NCBI GenBank assembly: GCA_026873275.1
Contig: JANTUC010000014.1
Location: 372,001 to 436,000 of the forward strand
Length of the DNA: 64,000 bases
DNA from: Pseudopithomyces maydicus
Taxonomy: Eukaryota > Ascomycota > Dothideomycetes > Pleosporales > Didymosphaeriaceae
Reading direction: 5' to 3'
Both the position numbers and the translations under genes were made by a program. The number at the start of each line of letters is the position of its first letter. Within the stretch, counting starts at the first letter, position 1. Of this stretch, positions 22,997-34,636 are shown one piece after another. Under the pieces are notes generated by a model. It had not been told where the DNA came from, searched no databases, and saw only the letters and a program-made list of their open reading frames with translations.

Positions 22997-25900
22997 TTAC
23001 AATGATCCAACAGCATGTGCAATTAGGATCGGCAGAAGAATGCCCGCGATGATACTAATATTGACAGCAATACCAGCACCAAGCGCGATCTGCTTCGGCT
23101 TCGGATCTACGTGCGAGAAACGATTTTTTGTAATATTGACGATCACCATATCTCCCATCCAACGATACAAAATGAGTGTCGGCGGGAGTATGCAAAAGAC
23201 GGCGAAGATGACCCAGGAGAGCTTGCGTCTCTCTGCTTCTACTTCGGGATCGATGGCACGCTCAGGACACAATAGGTGCGGAGAGTGTTGGTTGGCGAAC
23301 ACTGCTCGTAGTGTCACTCGGCTCGCGTGGGTTCGCAATGGCGTCTGAGTGTTGCTGGTAGATGGTCGCGCGCTGGCCGGTGGTTCAAACATGACTGAGC
23401 CGCTAACACTGTGATCCGGAGACAGTGTTTGAGCACTTGGTGCAAGCACCATCTGCCTGAGTTTCGTCTGTCCCGGAACCGCTGCACGGCTAGCCCGACG
23501 GTGTGAGTTGCGAGGTGTAACTGGAATTGGAGAACGCAAAGACAATCGTTTAGGTCGATGACCGGGGTCATTCCGTGCCGCATCTTGGGGCGAACCCGTT
23601 GCTTGAGAAGAACTAGGCTCCTTTCCGGTGGAGGGTGTATGTATGGCCGATATGCTCCGATTGACAGTGCCTCTACGTTCTCGGGCGTTTTCATGCGTCG
23701 GAGTAGTGGAGCTAGCATTTGAATTCATTCGAACAGCAAAGTAATCAGCAGCTTCGGGATGCCCAGTAGCATTGCGAGTGACAGCAGATTTGAACATACG
23801 ATATCCGGTCGGCTGGCCTACTGGAGATGACAAAGGACTTGAATCGAGTATAGCCCCAGGACTGCTGTTGTCCGCCACGCTGCTACCGGCATCGTGCATG
23901 CCTGTGCCATGAGGGGTGCCGGTAAGGTTCCCCTTAGGCCCGACCAAAGTGAGTTTCGAGAAGGTGTTCTCGCGGGAAATAGGACTACCAAAATTACTGT
24001 CCAAGGTAGTGGAAGTGGCAACTGCAGCTGTGGGAAGCTGCATGGGGCTAGACTCTTCCTGAGAGTCATGCGTGTCATAAATGTCTACAACCTTTTCGTT
24101 CTCATATAAGATATCCTCATTTGGGCCAGAGGCAAGCAGTTCCTGTGTCTCTTTCTCGCTGAAAGCGTAAGGGTTGGCCCAAGGCACGAGAGGGAATTGC
24201 GCTTGTTGAGGACTACCTGGCCAGAGATCCATGTCATAACTCCTCCCGTAAAATGCGGGTACAGTGGATGAAGCTGGTGGACTCGATGACATGAGGCTTT
24301 CGCGATGATCGATTGCCAATCTAGGCATAGTCGCACCGACGGAGCGTGGCGGCGAAGAGGAAGTAAAAGGATTTGAACATTTGCGAAGTGAGTCCGGATG
24401 CTGGTAGTGAGTTGCACCAAGCTCTTGAGTGGATTCCTCATAAACAGGGAAGGAGCCAGAAAAGCCCATGCTATCCCGACTGGCATGGCTACCTTCCGAG
24501 CTGCTGTAATCGGCAAGGCTTTCACCGACAGAAACACGAAGACCACGACCCTGGCTACCATGCCCTACAGTCTCCCAATCGGCGAGGTCTACCTCATCCT
24601 CATAGTTGGCCAAGTCACATAGATGTTGTTCCTGGATTTCTTCCTGTGGGTTGCCGTTACCCTTGCTCCGTGATAGGTTATGGCTCGAGACTCGTTTCGA
24701 CCATATTGCTGGGATTTTTCCAGTCTCTTGTTGCATACCACCACGAGGTGTTTGCGGACTCGATGAAATGCCCGGTTGTGAATAAGATGACGATGACTTC
24801 AAATTTTGATGCACCGGAACACCATCGAAACCGACGCACTGTGAGGACATTTGAAGAAGCTGGCGAGTGTCCCCATAAGATGGAGTTTTTGAGGACAGAT
24901 CGGATCGTTTGGGTGATTCAAAAGCCTCGTCGTATTCAAAGGCAGGTGCTAACGGAGCGCGTATCGAGGGTGGAATACCGGGAGGAGGTGCAAGTACAAA
25001 ATTTTTAACCCCTCCACCCCTGAAGACATATGTGATGTCTCTTTCGTCCTAGCTTTGAAATGAGAAGCGGGGAGATCAAGCTGGCTGTCCGGTTGCTCGA
25101 CCGATTCTGCAGTGTGAGTGGCATTTAACGAGAAGTTTAGAGCATCGTTAACTTCCCCACTCGTCCCATTGAGAACAGCTTGAGAGGTGTTCCGACCATT
25201 TACACCTTTGCACTGATCTATGAGCTTGCTAATAGTATCTGTCTTATCACTCTCAGGTGGTGGCGAGCGGTGGAGCAGATCTTGCTCAAGAGAATACGGT
25301 ATCTGGCGGCTAGTACGCTGAGAGCTCATATGAAACGGTGGAATGTCTGACTTATACTCATTGGCAAGTAATTCTGCATCCTCGCTCGTGCGTAATGAGT
25401 AAAGGTTGCTTTTCCGATTGCTGGAGCGTTTCTGCATGAGTCCCGATTGACGCCGACTCTCGTTTGTATAAATCGATGAACTAGGATACAACGAGGAAAT
25501 ATCATCATAGTATGGTCTAGCGGTTGGGATGGCATCTGACGTGTACAGGTGGTCAGACTCCGCCCGCCCAAGCTCAATAGATGGGCTATCCGGTATCATG
25601 GATGAGAGAGGAGCTGGGACAACTCGCTGCGCAGGATCACGAGACCGTTCAACCGGAGACAGAGCACGCAGTGCGCTGAGATGACTTGTTTGCTCAAGAG
25701 GCGACACGGGCGTAATTGGTTCATCTGGAAACGTTGCTGACTTCGGAGTTACCGCCCGATAGCTTCGCTCAAGCGGGCGTGGGAATTCTCCAACAAAGCT
25801 TGCCGAAGCAAGGCTGACACGCGACTCGGAGAATTCATGTAGCTCCTCTTCATGCAATTTGTCCGGGGTTTTCGAAAACCTATTAGTGAGTGACCGCGTG

Positions 25901-27257
25901 AGCTGCTTTAGAGAGAAGCGCGAATCATTGGCAGACTTCGGCTTTGTATAAGATAGTCCAGGGCTCGATATCGGTGATTCAAAAGTAACAGATCCTGGGC
26001 TTTGGGCAACAGGCGTTGGAGGGAGAGGAAGAGCGAGATCCAGTGGCGCAGGATGCTTGTCACCATTCCGTGTTATTATAGATGCGTAAGCGGAAGATAT
26101 GTCGCCATAAAGTGGGCGTTTCGGAGCCATCTAATGCTTTTAGCGACTGCCAGTTAGAAGCGTGATGCAAGTACCTCTGAGAACTCGAGCGGGTCCTCCG
26201 ACGAGCGCAGCGGCAGGTAGTCGCTGGAATCAAGGTCCCGCGACGGTGTAACGATGTTATCCAGAACTAGCGAGCTATGTGGATTGACCAGGTCAAACGA
26301 GGCGCCTCGGTAGTGGATGACAGCGGGAGTCGCCGGCGGGGTAACAGGTGCGGTGGACGTAAAGCTAGTTGTGTTTACGCGGGGTGGACCATTCTCGTTG
26401 CTCAAGGGCAGGAGCGGAGAGTTGACGAGATTTGGTGGTTGCGGAAATCGCGAAAGCGAAAATGATGAAGGTGTGGACTGTGACGCGTTGAGAATCGGAT
26501 TCTCAGCCGATGGGGTCGAGGTGGTCCGAAGAGGCGACAGACGCGGTTGGTTCGAAGTCACGGAAGCAAGAGGTGCTGGGGAAATGGGCAATGGACCGTG
26601 TCCAGAGGACAGCGGTTTAGGCAGCCTTTTGATCGGCTTAAACTTACGTACCTTTCCACCTGAGCTGTATAGTAGAGTTGGCTCTGCAGACTGCGACCGA
26701 AAGAGCTCTTCTGCGGCCAAATCGTGCTGCTGGTGCGGAGGCGACGGTGGGAGCTGTTGGTACGTATACAGCGAGTGTGTCTGTATAGCTGTATTAGCCT
26801 GGCAATCTGTAGTCTGACCAGAGAGATAAGTAGTCGGTCACTCTGCAAAACAATTGATCGCCTATTGTCACAGAAACCCACAATACAGCTGTGTATATAT
26901 TATATTCGGCCAAAGCACCAGCAGCTGCGCGTACAGAAAGCTATAGGATAAACATACCGACTGAGATATGTGCAGTGGCCGCGGCGGCACACGAGATGTT
27001 GAAAGTGGCGTCCGAGAAAGAGAAGGCACTCGCTCGATCTCCTTCAACCCGGAGGCTGCGGCCTTCCTCCGGAGCGTTCTACCGGGTGGGGTAGCCTGAG
27101 ACGCTGGCGAGTTCTGTTGCTTGCGGTATTCGTGGAGGGTGAGGTTGCGAACTGAGAGCCGCGAGGAGGCGGAGCTATGGACAGAATGGTGCGGTGAATG
27201 GACAGGTGTCGCCGGGTCCATGGCTCGCGTGCGCGGTGAATTTGTAAACAATTCCAT
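22997..27257 (-). CDS. Ser-rich protein with C-terminal transmembrane helices, multi-exon
   Basis: I join at least four exons: 27257-26958, 26813-26175, 26130-25204 and 25048-22997, about 1,300 residues, all junctions phase 0. The start is MELFTNSPRTRAMDP, followed by the ordered stretch RNLTLHEYRKQQ. Most of the protein is Ser/Pro-rich and disordered. A short conserved-looking block around VKNFVLAPPPGIPPSIR shows that exon 4 begins before 24950. Near the end, after an RRKLSWVIFAVFCILPPTLILYRW segment, come two hydrophobic helices and the terminus ILLPILIAHAVGSL, so the protein is probably anchored by its tail. The family is common in filamentous fungi but has no function I can name. Two points are uncertain: the first acceptor (26814 or 26781), and the donor of the third intron (25203, or 25101 for a shorter intron with a weak GTCGAG donor). 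A possible extra intron overlaps the stop codon. Confidence 0.75.
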
Positions 27258-29577
27258 CTCTGCGTTTGCCGGTGGGCTGCGTTCCGCTTCACCTCGCTAT
27301 AGTCTGATCTCTCTTTACGTGGACTCAAAACTCTGCCGTCTCCTCGACACTATCCGCCGTCACCTCTGACGATCCTTCCCAGGCTCCTCTGTAGTAACCC
27401 TGTCAATGGCTGTGGCGATCAAGCACATTGCGGTTCCGCGGCCATGGGTAACGTCGTTGGCTGGCGATGAGAGGGTCCTGATAATAGCACAATGTCAGCC
27501 TCACAATCCCTAGCAGGTCACACTGTTGAGAAGCCTTAGGCAACTGTATTTAGACGGTATAGAAGTTCTCTGCCACGCACCGCAACGCTATCCGGTCTAC
27601 TATCTCTTCTAGGGTTGGGGGATATGCTCGTGTGGTCTGGAGTGCCTTCCGGCGAGGGCGAATGACGGTGCAACTGAACGGCGACAGACAATACTCGAGG
27701 CTGAAAGATCGAAAGAGACAGGAAGGAAGGACTCAATTATAGAAAAACGACGGCTCATGCACGACGAGCAGACGATGGTGAGAAAGACATGCGACCCAAG
27801 GAACGGAACAAGGAAGCTGCCAGCTCGCACACGCAGGAAGCACCCAGCACCAGACCCGTCACGGAAGGAAGCACCAGCTCTTTTCACCACCACGCTGCTG
27901 CGATGCAGAGAAGTACACGAACAAGACGAGCCATGTGCGCCAGAAATTGGGACACAGGACAGGCTTGTCCGCCAGCCGGCCTCACCGTCCGGGGACCCGC
28001 TCCACGGGCGCCCCCTTCTTCGAACGCATCCATGGCCTCCCAGCCTGCTGCTGCCTCCTACTGGGCTCAGCAGCCCACTAACGCCACGACGGGTTCTCGT
28101 CGTGGAGAGCGCAGAGCGCGACGACGCAACGTGTGTGGTTGTGGATTTCGACAAGGCGCCGACTAGGCCCGCGCATGGCAGCCAATCATGCGCCCGAGGG
28201 AGCCTGTACTGCGCGACACAGGCTGACGGCACCGAGGCTTGCTGCCCACTGATCTGCCCGTCCGCATGCCCGTCATCTCGTTTCGACACGCCGCGAGACA
28301 GGCACGCCCGCCAATCCGCTGCCCGAGGGCGCCCCCTGCTGGGGTTTGTCCCTGGCCGGTAGCCTAACGTCGAGCCTCAGCTGGGGTCGGTGGCGGACGC
28401 TGCAATTTCGTGCCTGCGCTGGACCATCAGACCACCGCATGTATCTAGAGTCCTAGACCGTCTCCCAGGAGACAGTGACTCGAAAAGGGAATAAAAGGGG
28501 CTTGCGCCGTGCCCTGGGCGACGTGCAACCTGCTCGTGTGTGTGAGCGTTGCACTGACGTAGTGAACTTGCCCAGCACCATCATGTTGTGCACACTTTCC
28601 GTCGTTGGCCAGTCTGGCATCGCACAGCTCAGAATTTGGGGCTCGAATACCATAGCTAGTCTGTCTAGTCCCATGATATTTTGGTCCAACCATCGCGACC
28701 TCTCTCATCTCGATGCGCAGACTGATCGCGACGCCCAGGCACTGTACCTGCATCAAGCTGCGCCGGCTGTGGCGGCTCGCCGTTGCCACCGTCGACACCG
28801 TCGACCTGCATCGAGTGAGTAGCACGGCGCATCGTGTCACTTATACGGTGAGGCTATTGAAGGTCTAGCTTTGCATGACTTCACGGAGCAACCTCCGTAC
28901 CGTGAGCCACCCCGCGCGTTGTCTTGATGCTGCCCAGTAATGCTGCAGGGAGGCGGTATGCGTAAAATTAGAGACGAAAGCGAGAATCGATATCATTATT
29001 TGCCAAATATTGCCATGTAATTTCAAGAGATAAGAAAAGGCCAGCCTCTGGTCTACGGCGTAATAAACATCCACGTAACACGAACCTATACAATGCGTAC
29101 TCATACTTCAGCCGCTCTCAAGTTCCTCCGCCTTAGCATTGCGCACGATGACGAGCCAGATTCTGTGCTACTTCCAGAACACGCCTTCCCACCACCCTTT
29201 CACAGCAACGTGCAGCCACGTTGACATCGAGTCCAGGGACAAGGTCCTGCTGATGCAGGACACATTCCAGAGTAACTCGGGTCAGAAGGTGCCTCCAGCT
29301 GACACCCTTCGAAAACACTTTCACTACTCCAAAATCCAAGGCCACATGACGGACTGGTAGACTTGGCAACCTAAACAAAAAAGAAAACTCGCCAATAACT
29401 GCATGAGAAACAATCAATTATCCCAAATGGTCCAATTGCATGGCAGGTCGAAGCTGCCGTGGACTCTTAACAGCAAATCGCTCCTGCTGATCTTACACAG
29501 CATACTCGTACACAGTCGCTCTAGTTCGGCTCCAAAACTTCCTCCAGCGCCCACCATCATTTGGTCGCTGACCATCC
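27258..29577. other. Intergenic region, no gene supported
   Basis: This 2.3-kb stretch lies between two minus-strand genes. ORFs of up to about 226 codons occur on both strands around 27600-28360 but overlap each other, are rich in Arg/Pro/Ser and have no recognisable domain. Nothing else is seen. Confidence 0.45.
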
Positions 29578-31260
29578 TCACGCCCGGCCATTGACTATGG
29601 TCGCAGTGGCCCATGCATTCTCACTCCTTGCCTTCTTGTCCAGTGCGCGCTTGTCATCCTCTCTCAATAAATCGCTTGCCAGGACATGCAGCGCTTGTTG
29701 TACCCCGTACTCTTTTAGCTCGGATCGCGATCGTCTTCTACGAACTGACCGTTGCTTCTCGGGGCTTTGTTGAGTCAAAGTAGACCCAGAGTAACGGTAT
29801 GCAGGTGGAGAGCGAGTGGCGTTGTGTTCCAGTGTTACTTTGAGGTTGAGAGTCTCGGGCAGGATGAATTGAGGTGGTGTGGAGACGGGTGACGGAGCAA
29901 CTGCCGTCTGCTGACCCCAGGCAGAGATTTGCTTTTCGGGGGACATTGGCTCAGGTGTAGCAACGGGCGTAGCTGATGCTGCTGCTACTGCTGATGTTGC
30001 TCCTGTTGCTCCTGCGGCAGCTGATACGCGGTAATCATTCCTAGGAAGTCTGGGCTGGTGGGGAATATTGGGGAGTCTGGGTTGGTAGCCGCTCCTAGGA
30101 CGCATAGGTTGATAACTTCCGAACCTTCTCCAGTGCTGGTCGCCAGTCCTGGTGGGTTCATCCTGCTTGGTGTCCGCAGTAGGATACATGGTCCCAGGCA
30201 TGTTTACGTATTTGTCGAGAGAATGCGGCAGGTCCGCAAAATTGAAGCCTTTTCCTGGCTTCTCCGGGAAGAATTTCTGTCCGATCGGTGTGTCCATATC
30301 CAGTGTGAAATTGATGTTTGGCGCATACCTGGGCAGATTGGTATACCACTCGGGATACACTCCGTGCCAGGAGCTTATGGCCGCGTCAAGATCGACACTC
30401 ATGTAGACCTTCTTCACATCGTCGGGTTTGTGCACAAGCATGACAAAGTCAAATTCACGAGGGAGACCAGAACGTTGAGTCAGATTTTCTTCCAAGGTCC
30501 AAACAGCCATAGCATCGTCCACGTCGAATTCGGTACCCAATGGACTCTTGAGCATCCTCAAAGATCCTTGTATACTCATCATGTCATACACCTTGTATGT
30601 CTTGACCACCCCACCGCTGGGGTTCAGAGAAGCATTCAGAGGCGCTTGTCCTACGCCAAGCGAGCTGGAAAGATTGAAGTTCCACTGAAGGTCTTCTGGG
30701 GATATGGCGCCATACAGAAGCTCAGGTGCATGCCTTAGTATCCGTGGATGCGAGCGTGGCGGCTTGTGCCATCCCTTTTCTATTTCGAAATCTGTAAAGT
30801 TATTGAAGTCCCCCTGAACAGCGACTTTGATGGTCGCTCCTCTAAAGCGATTGCAGTGATGGTCTCTGGGATGAAAGACAAAATGCACCGAGACAAAGTA
30901 GACGTCGTTGAGGGGTCCTTCGTGTAAGGCGCTGGTCTCGTAGTAGCCGCGTTGGAGTCGATTCACGTGGGCGGACACGAAGACATCACCCGGCATGGAC
31001 CGTTCGTATAGACATATTTGGTGCAGCTGCAAGCGGTTGAGCGGTGCATTGGGGTCCTGTGGCTGAACCTCGACTGGGGGCTGTCCCGGCGGCTTTCCCT
31101 TGTCGCTTGGACGGTCACCGTGGTCCTCGTCGGAGGTTGCCTGTCGTTCTCGGCGCATTCTTTGAAACCACGAGCCCATCGAAGTCCCCGAACGATTGCT
31201 GTGCACTGATACGGGACAGATGCTGGCACAGTATTTGGGTCTTTGGCTTGCAGGATCCAT
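29578..31260 (-). CDS. Hypothetical protein, unrecognised
   Basis: A single-exon ORF with about 560 residues from the ATG at 31260 (MDPASQRPKYC). A later in-frame ATG at 31179 (MGSWFQRMRRER) may be the real start. Residues about 80-370 look like a folded domain, with ordered segments such as NRLQLHQICLYERSMPGDVF, YFVSVHFVFHPRDHHCNRF and FDFVMLVHKPDDVKKVYMS. The C-terminal 190 residues are Pro/Ala/Ser-rich with a basic patch (RSVRRRRSRSELK). There is no signal peptide or membrane helix. I do not recognise the family. It is divergent from urease with about 510 nt between the starts, so the two may share a promoter region. Confidence 0.75.
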   Translation of the reverse strand: MDPASQRPKYCASICPVSVHSNRSGTSMGSWFQRMRRERQATSDEDHGDRPSDKGKPPGQPPVEVQPQDPNAPLNRLQLHQICLYERSMPGDVFVSAHVNRLQRGYYETSALHEGPLNDVYFVSVHFVFHPRDHHCNRFRGATIKVAVQGDFNNFTDFEIEKGWHKPPRSHPRILRHAPELLYGAISPEDLQWNFNLSSSLGVGQAPLNASLNPSGGVVKTYKVYDMMSIQGSLRMLKSPLGTEFDVDDAMAVWTLEENLTQRSGLPREFDFVMLVHKPDDVKKVYMSVDLDAAISSWHGVYPEWYTNLPRYAPNINFTLDMDTPIGQKFFPEKPGKGFNFADLPHSLDKYVNMPGTMYPTADTKQDEPTRTGDQHWRRFGSYQPMRPRSGYQPRLPNIPHQPRLPRNDYRVSAAAGATGATSAVAAASATPVATPEPMSPEKQISAWGQQTAVAPSPVSTPPQFILPETLNLKVTLEHNATRSPPAYRYSGSTLTQQSPEKQRSVRRRRSRSELKEYGVQQALHVLASDLLREDDKRALDKKARSENAWATATIVNGRA

Positions 31261-31773
31261 CCGTCTCGGGTCAGGCAACAGGCCAGAGTAAAACTGAATA
31301 TATTAAGGGAATAACAACTTCAGGCATGACAAAGAGAGAGTGGAGCGTTGGCGGTGCCGTGAAAGAGCCGACGGCAGAGGACGACGATGGGAGGCGAAGC
31401 AACTCGAGGTCGATGACCCCGTTCATAAGGAGGCGGCATGTTTGTTATCTGCAAGCAAGGTGTTGACTGAGAGACGTGCCCCCAACATGACCTTTCGGCC
31501 TAGTCGCAGGAGGCTGCATCACAGGTTCGCGGTGGCGGCTCCGTGTGGTCGGGTCACATGTAGGATGGTTGGGATGAGTGATGGCGTTAGTCGGACGGCC
31601 TTATCTCGTTATCAGGGCGCTCGCTACCCCACAAACACACATCGGACGTGCGTGGTGGTGGCCGGCGCGGGAGCCGTGGGGCGCTGGCCAGGCCGCGCTG
31701 GGAGACGTCTTCTCTCTCCGGACTTGATCCTCTCTCGTCCTGCCGTCTGCCTCGTAGGCCCCAGCGATACAAG
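31261..31773. promoter_or_regulatory. Divergent promoter region with paired GATA sites
   Basis: This 513-nt stretch separates the unrecognised protein and urease. Two HGATAR elements (AGATAA and TGATAA on the minus strand) lie at 31601-31606 and 31609-31614, about 160-170 nt before the urease ATG. Pairs of closely spaced GATA sites are the typical target of AreA/NIT2 nitrogen regulators; binding here is inferred. Confidence 0.5.
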
Positions 31774-34636
31774 ATGCAGCTGTGTCCGAAGGAGGTGCGT
31801 GGCTTGGCCTCGTCATCCGCCGTGTCGTGCGGTGTCCCCCGTGCCCCTCCAAGCTAACGCTTTTCGGACAGCTCGACAAGCTTGTCATTTCCCAGCTCGG
31901 CCTGCTTGCCCAGCGCCGCCTGGCTCGCGGCGTGAAGCTCAATCACGCGGAAGCCACTGTGGGTGTCGTCCTCTCGCGCCTTGCCCCCTGGAAGCTGACA
32001 GACTGTAGGCCCTGATCGCGAACAATCTCCAAGAGGTATGCTCTAGACTCCCCTACGCGCGCCTCCCCGCCCCCACCAAGCGCTGAACCCGCCTAGCTCA
32101 TTCGCGATGGGAACCACACCGTGGCCGACCTCATGTCCATTGGCAGGACCATGCTCGGTCGCCGCCATGTGCTTCCCTCGGTCGTCTCTTCCCTCGCCGA
32201 GCTGATGGTCGAGGGCACCTTCCCGACCGGCACCTACCTCGTCACCGTCCACCACCCCATCAGCTCCGATGATGGCGACCTTGCCAAGGCCCTGTATGGC
32301 TCCTTCCTGCCCATCCCTTCCAATGACATGTTCCCGCTGCCCGAGCCCGCCGTATATGAGGCCACAAATCAGCCGGGCGCCATCGTGGCCGTCAAGGGCC
32401 AGGCAGGCACCATCAAGCTGAACGAGGGGAGGCAGCGCATACGGCTGAGGGTCAAGAGTACGGGAGACAGGCCCATCCAGGTACGCTACTCGGCCTGCCC
32501 GTCTGTCATCCGGGCAGCACTTACCTCGCGTAGGTTGGGTCGCATTACCACTTCATCGAGACGAACCCGCAACTTCAGTTCGACCGCGTGCGAGCCCATG
32601 GCTACCGTCTAGACATCCCCGCTGGCACCTCGGTTCGTTTTGAGCCCGGTGACACCAAGACCGTGACGCTGGTGCAAATTGCTGGAAACCAGGTCATCAA
32701 GGGAGGAAACCAAATTGCATCTGGTTTCATCGGTGACGTGAACAAGAACATCTTGGAGAATCTGAAGGTTGGGGGCTTCTTGCACGAGCCAGAGCCTGCA
32801 GGCGATGCGGCGCACATCGACATCTGCACCATGGAAAGGCAGGCATACATCGCCATGTTTGGACCGACGACAGGCGACTTGGTACGCCTCGGTGCCACAG
32901 ATCTGTGGGTCAAGGTAGAGAAGGACATGGCAAGATACGGCGATGAGTGCTCTTTTGGAGGCGGCAAGACCCTAAGAGAGGGCATGGGTCAAGCGGGCGG
33001 AAGATCTGACGACGATTGCTTAGACACTGTGATTACGAACGCTTTGATCATTGATTGGACTGGAATCTATAAGGCAGATATCGGTATCAAAGATGGTCTG
33101 ATCACGGGGATTGGCAAGGCAGGAAACCCAGACGTGATGGACGGCGTAGATCCTAACCTTGTCATCGGAAACTGCACAGATGTCATCGCAGGGGAGCACA
33201 GTATCGTGACCGCAGGTGGACTCGACACGCACATCCATCTGATCTGTCCTCAGCAGGCCTACGAGGCTATCGCTTCTGGCATTACTACCATGCTTGGAGG
33301 TGGGACCGGACCAAGGTACGTTACCCTAGAGTGTCTGCAGTACATCATAGACTGATCTGAAAAGTACCGGCTCCAATGCCACTACGTGCACGCCTGGCAA
33401 GACGCACATCAGGCAAATGCTGCAAGCCATTGACGAGCTACCATTGAACTACGGAATTACAGGCAAGGGTAACGATGCGGAACTGCTACCTCTGCAGCAA
33501 CAAGCCGAAGCCGGTGTCTGTGGGCTAAAACTACATGAAGACTGGGGTAGCACGCCTGCAGCGATCGACGCTTGTCTGACCGTCTGTGACGAGTACGATA
33601 TCCAAACACTTATCCACACTGACACTTTGAATGAATCCGGTTTCGTGGAGCAGACCATTCAAGCCTTTAAGAACCGAACTATCCACACATATCATACCGA
33701 GGGTGCAGGTGGAGGTCACGCACCAGACATCATCAGCGTGGTCGAGCACGACAACGTTCTGCCTTCTTCCACAAATCCAACCCGGCCGTACACGAAAAAC
33801 ACACTGGACGAGCACCTTGACATGCTGATGGTTTGCCATCATCTCTCTCGCAATATCCCTGAAGATGTTGCTTTCGCAGAATCACGTATCCGTGCTGAAA
33901 CGATTGCTGCAGAAGACGTCCTCCACGATCTTGGTGCCATTTCTATGATGTCTTCCGATTCTCAAGCCATGGGTCGTTGTGGTGAAGTCATCCTTCGCAC
34001 TTGGAACACGGCGCATAAGAACAAAGTGCAGCGCGGAACACTTAAAGAAGACGAGGGCACCGGTGCCGATAACTTCAGGGTGAAGAGGTACATCAGCAAG
34101 TACACGATCAATCCGGCGATTGCGCAGGGCATGGGGCATCTCATTGGTAGCGTTGAAGTGGGCAAGGTTGCTGATCTTGTGCTCTGGACCCCAGAGAACT
34201 TTGGCGTGAAGCCCAAGCTGGTGGTCAAGAGCGGGTTCTGCTCGTATGCTCAGATGGTGAGTAGTGGCTATGGCACACCACGTGATGACATGGGAAGGTT
34301 TTCTGACATTTGCAGGGCGACCCCAATGCCTCTATTCCCACGGTTGAACCGATCATCATGCGTCCAATGTTCGCGCCTCTCGTTCCCGCCAGCAGCATTA
34401 CCTTCGTTTCGCAAGCGTCCATCTCGTCGGGCGTGGTTGGCTCGTATGGGCTGCGCAAACGCGTAGAAGCGGTGAAGAATTGCAGAAATATTGGCAAGAG
34501 AAACATGAAGTTCAACGACACGAAACCGAAGATGAAGGTAGACCCTGAAAGGTACACGGTAGAGGCTGACGGGGTGGTGTGCGAGGCAGAACCGGCGGAG
34601 ACGCTGCCGTTGACACAAGGGTATTTTGTGTATTAA
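31774..34636 (+). CDS. ureB: Urease (single-chain, nickel-dependent)
   Basis: Seven exons: 31774-31794, 31872-31958, 32009-32035, 32097-32480, 32534-33315, 33365-34256 and 34316-34636, giving 837 residues. All six introns are GT..AG, 49-77 nt. The chain fuses the bacterial gamma, beta and alpha subunits, as in all fungi and plants. Start: MQLCPKE joined to LDKLVISQLGLL. Nickel-site residues are visible: HIH at 406/408, the carbamylated lysine at 489 (GLKLHEDWG), HTDTLNESGF and HTYHTEGAGGGHAPD, plus the catalytic flap MVCHHL. It hydrolyses urea to ammonia and carbamate in the cytosol, and needs accessory proteins UreD/F/G encoded elsewhere. The first three coding exons are tiny (7, 29 and 9 codons). 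The paired GATA sites upstream suggest nitrogen control. All key residues are intact. Confidence 0.97.

Noticed and set aside
27609..28362. Opposed ORFs of about 200 codons
   Set aside because: Mutually antisense, Arg/Ser/Pro-rich, no domain and no splice-supported extension.
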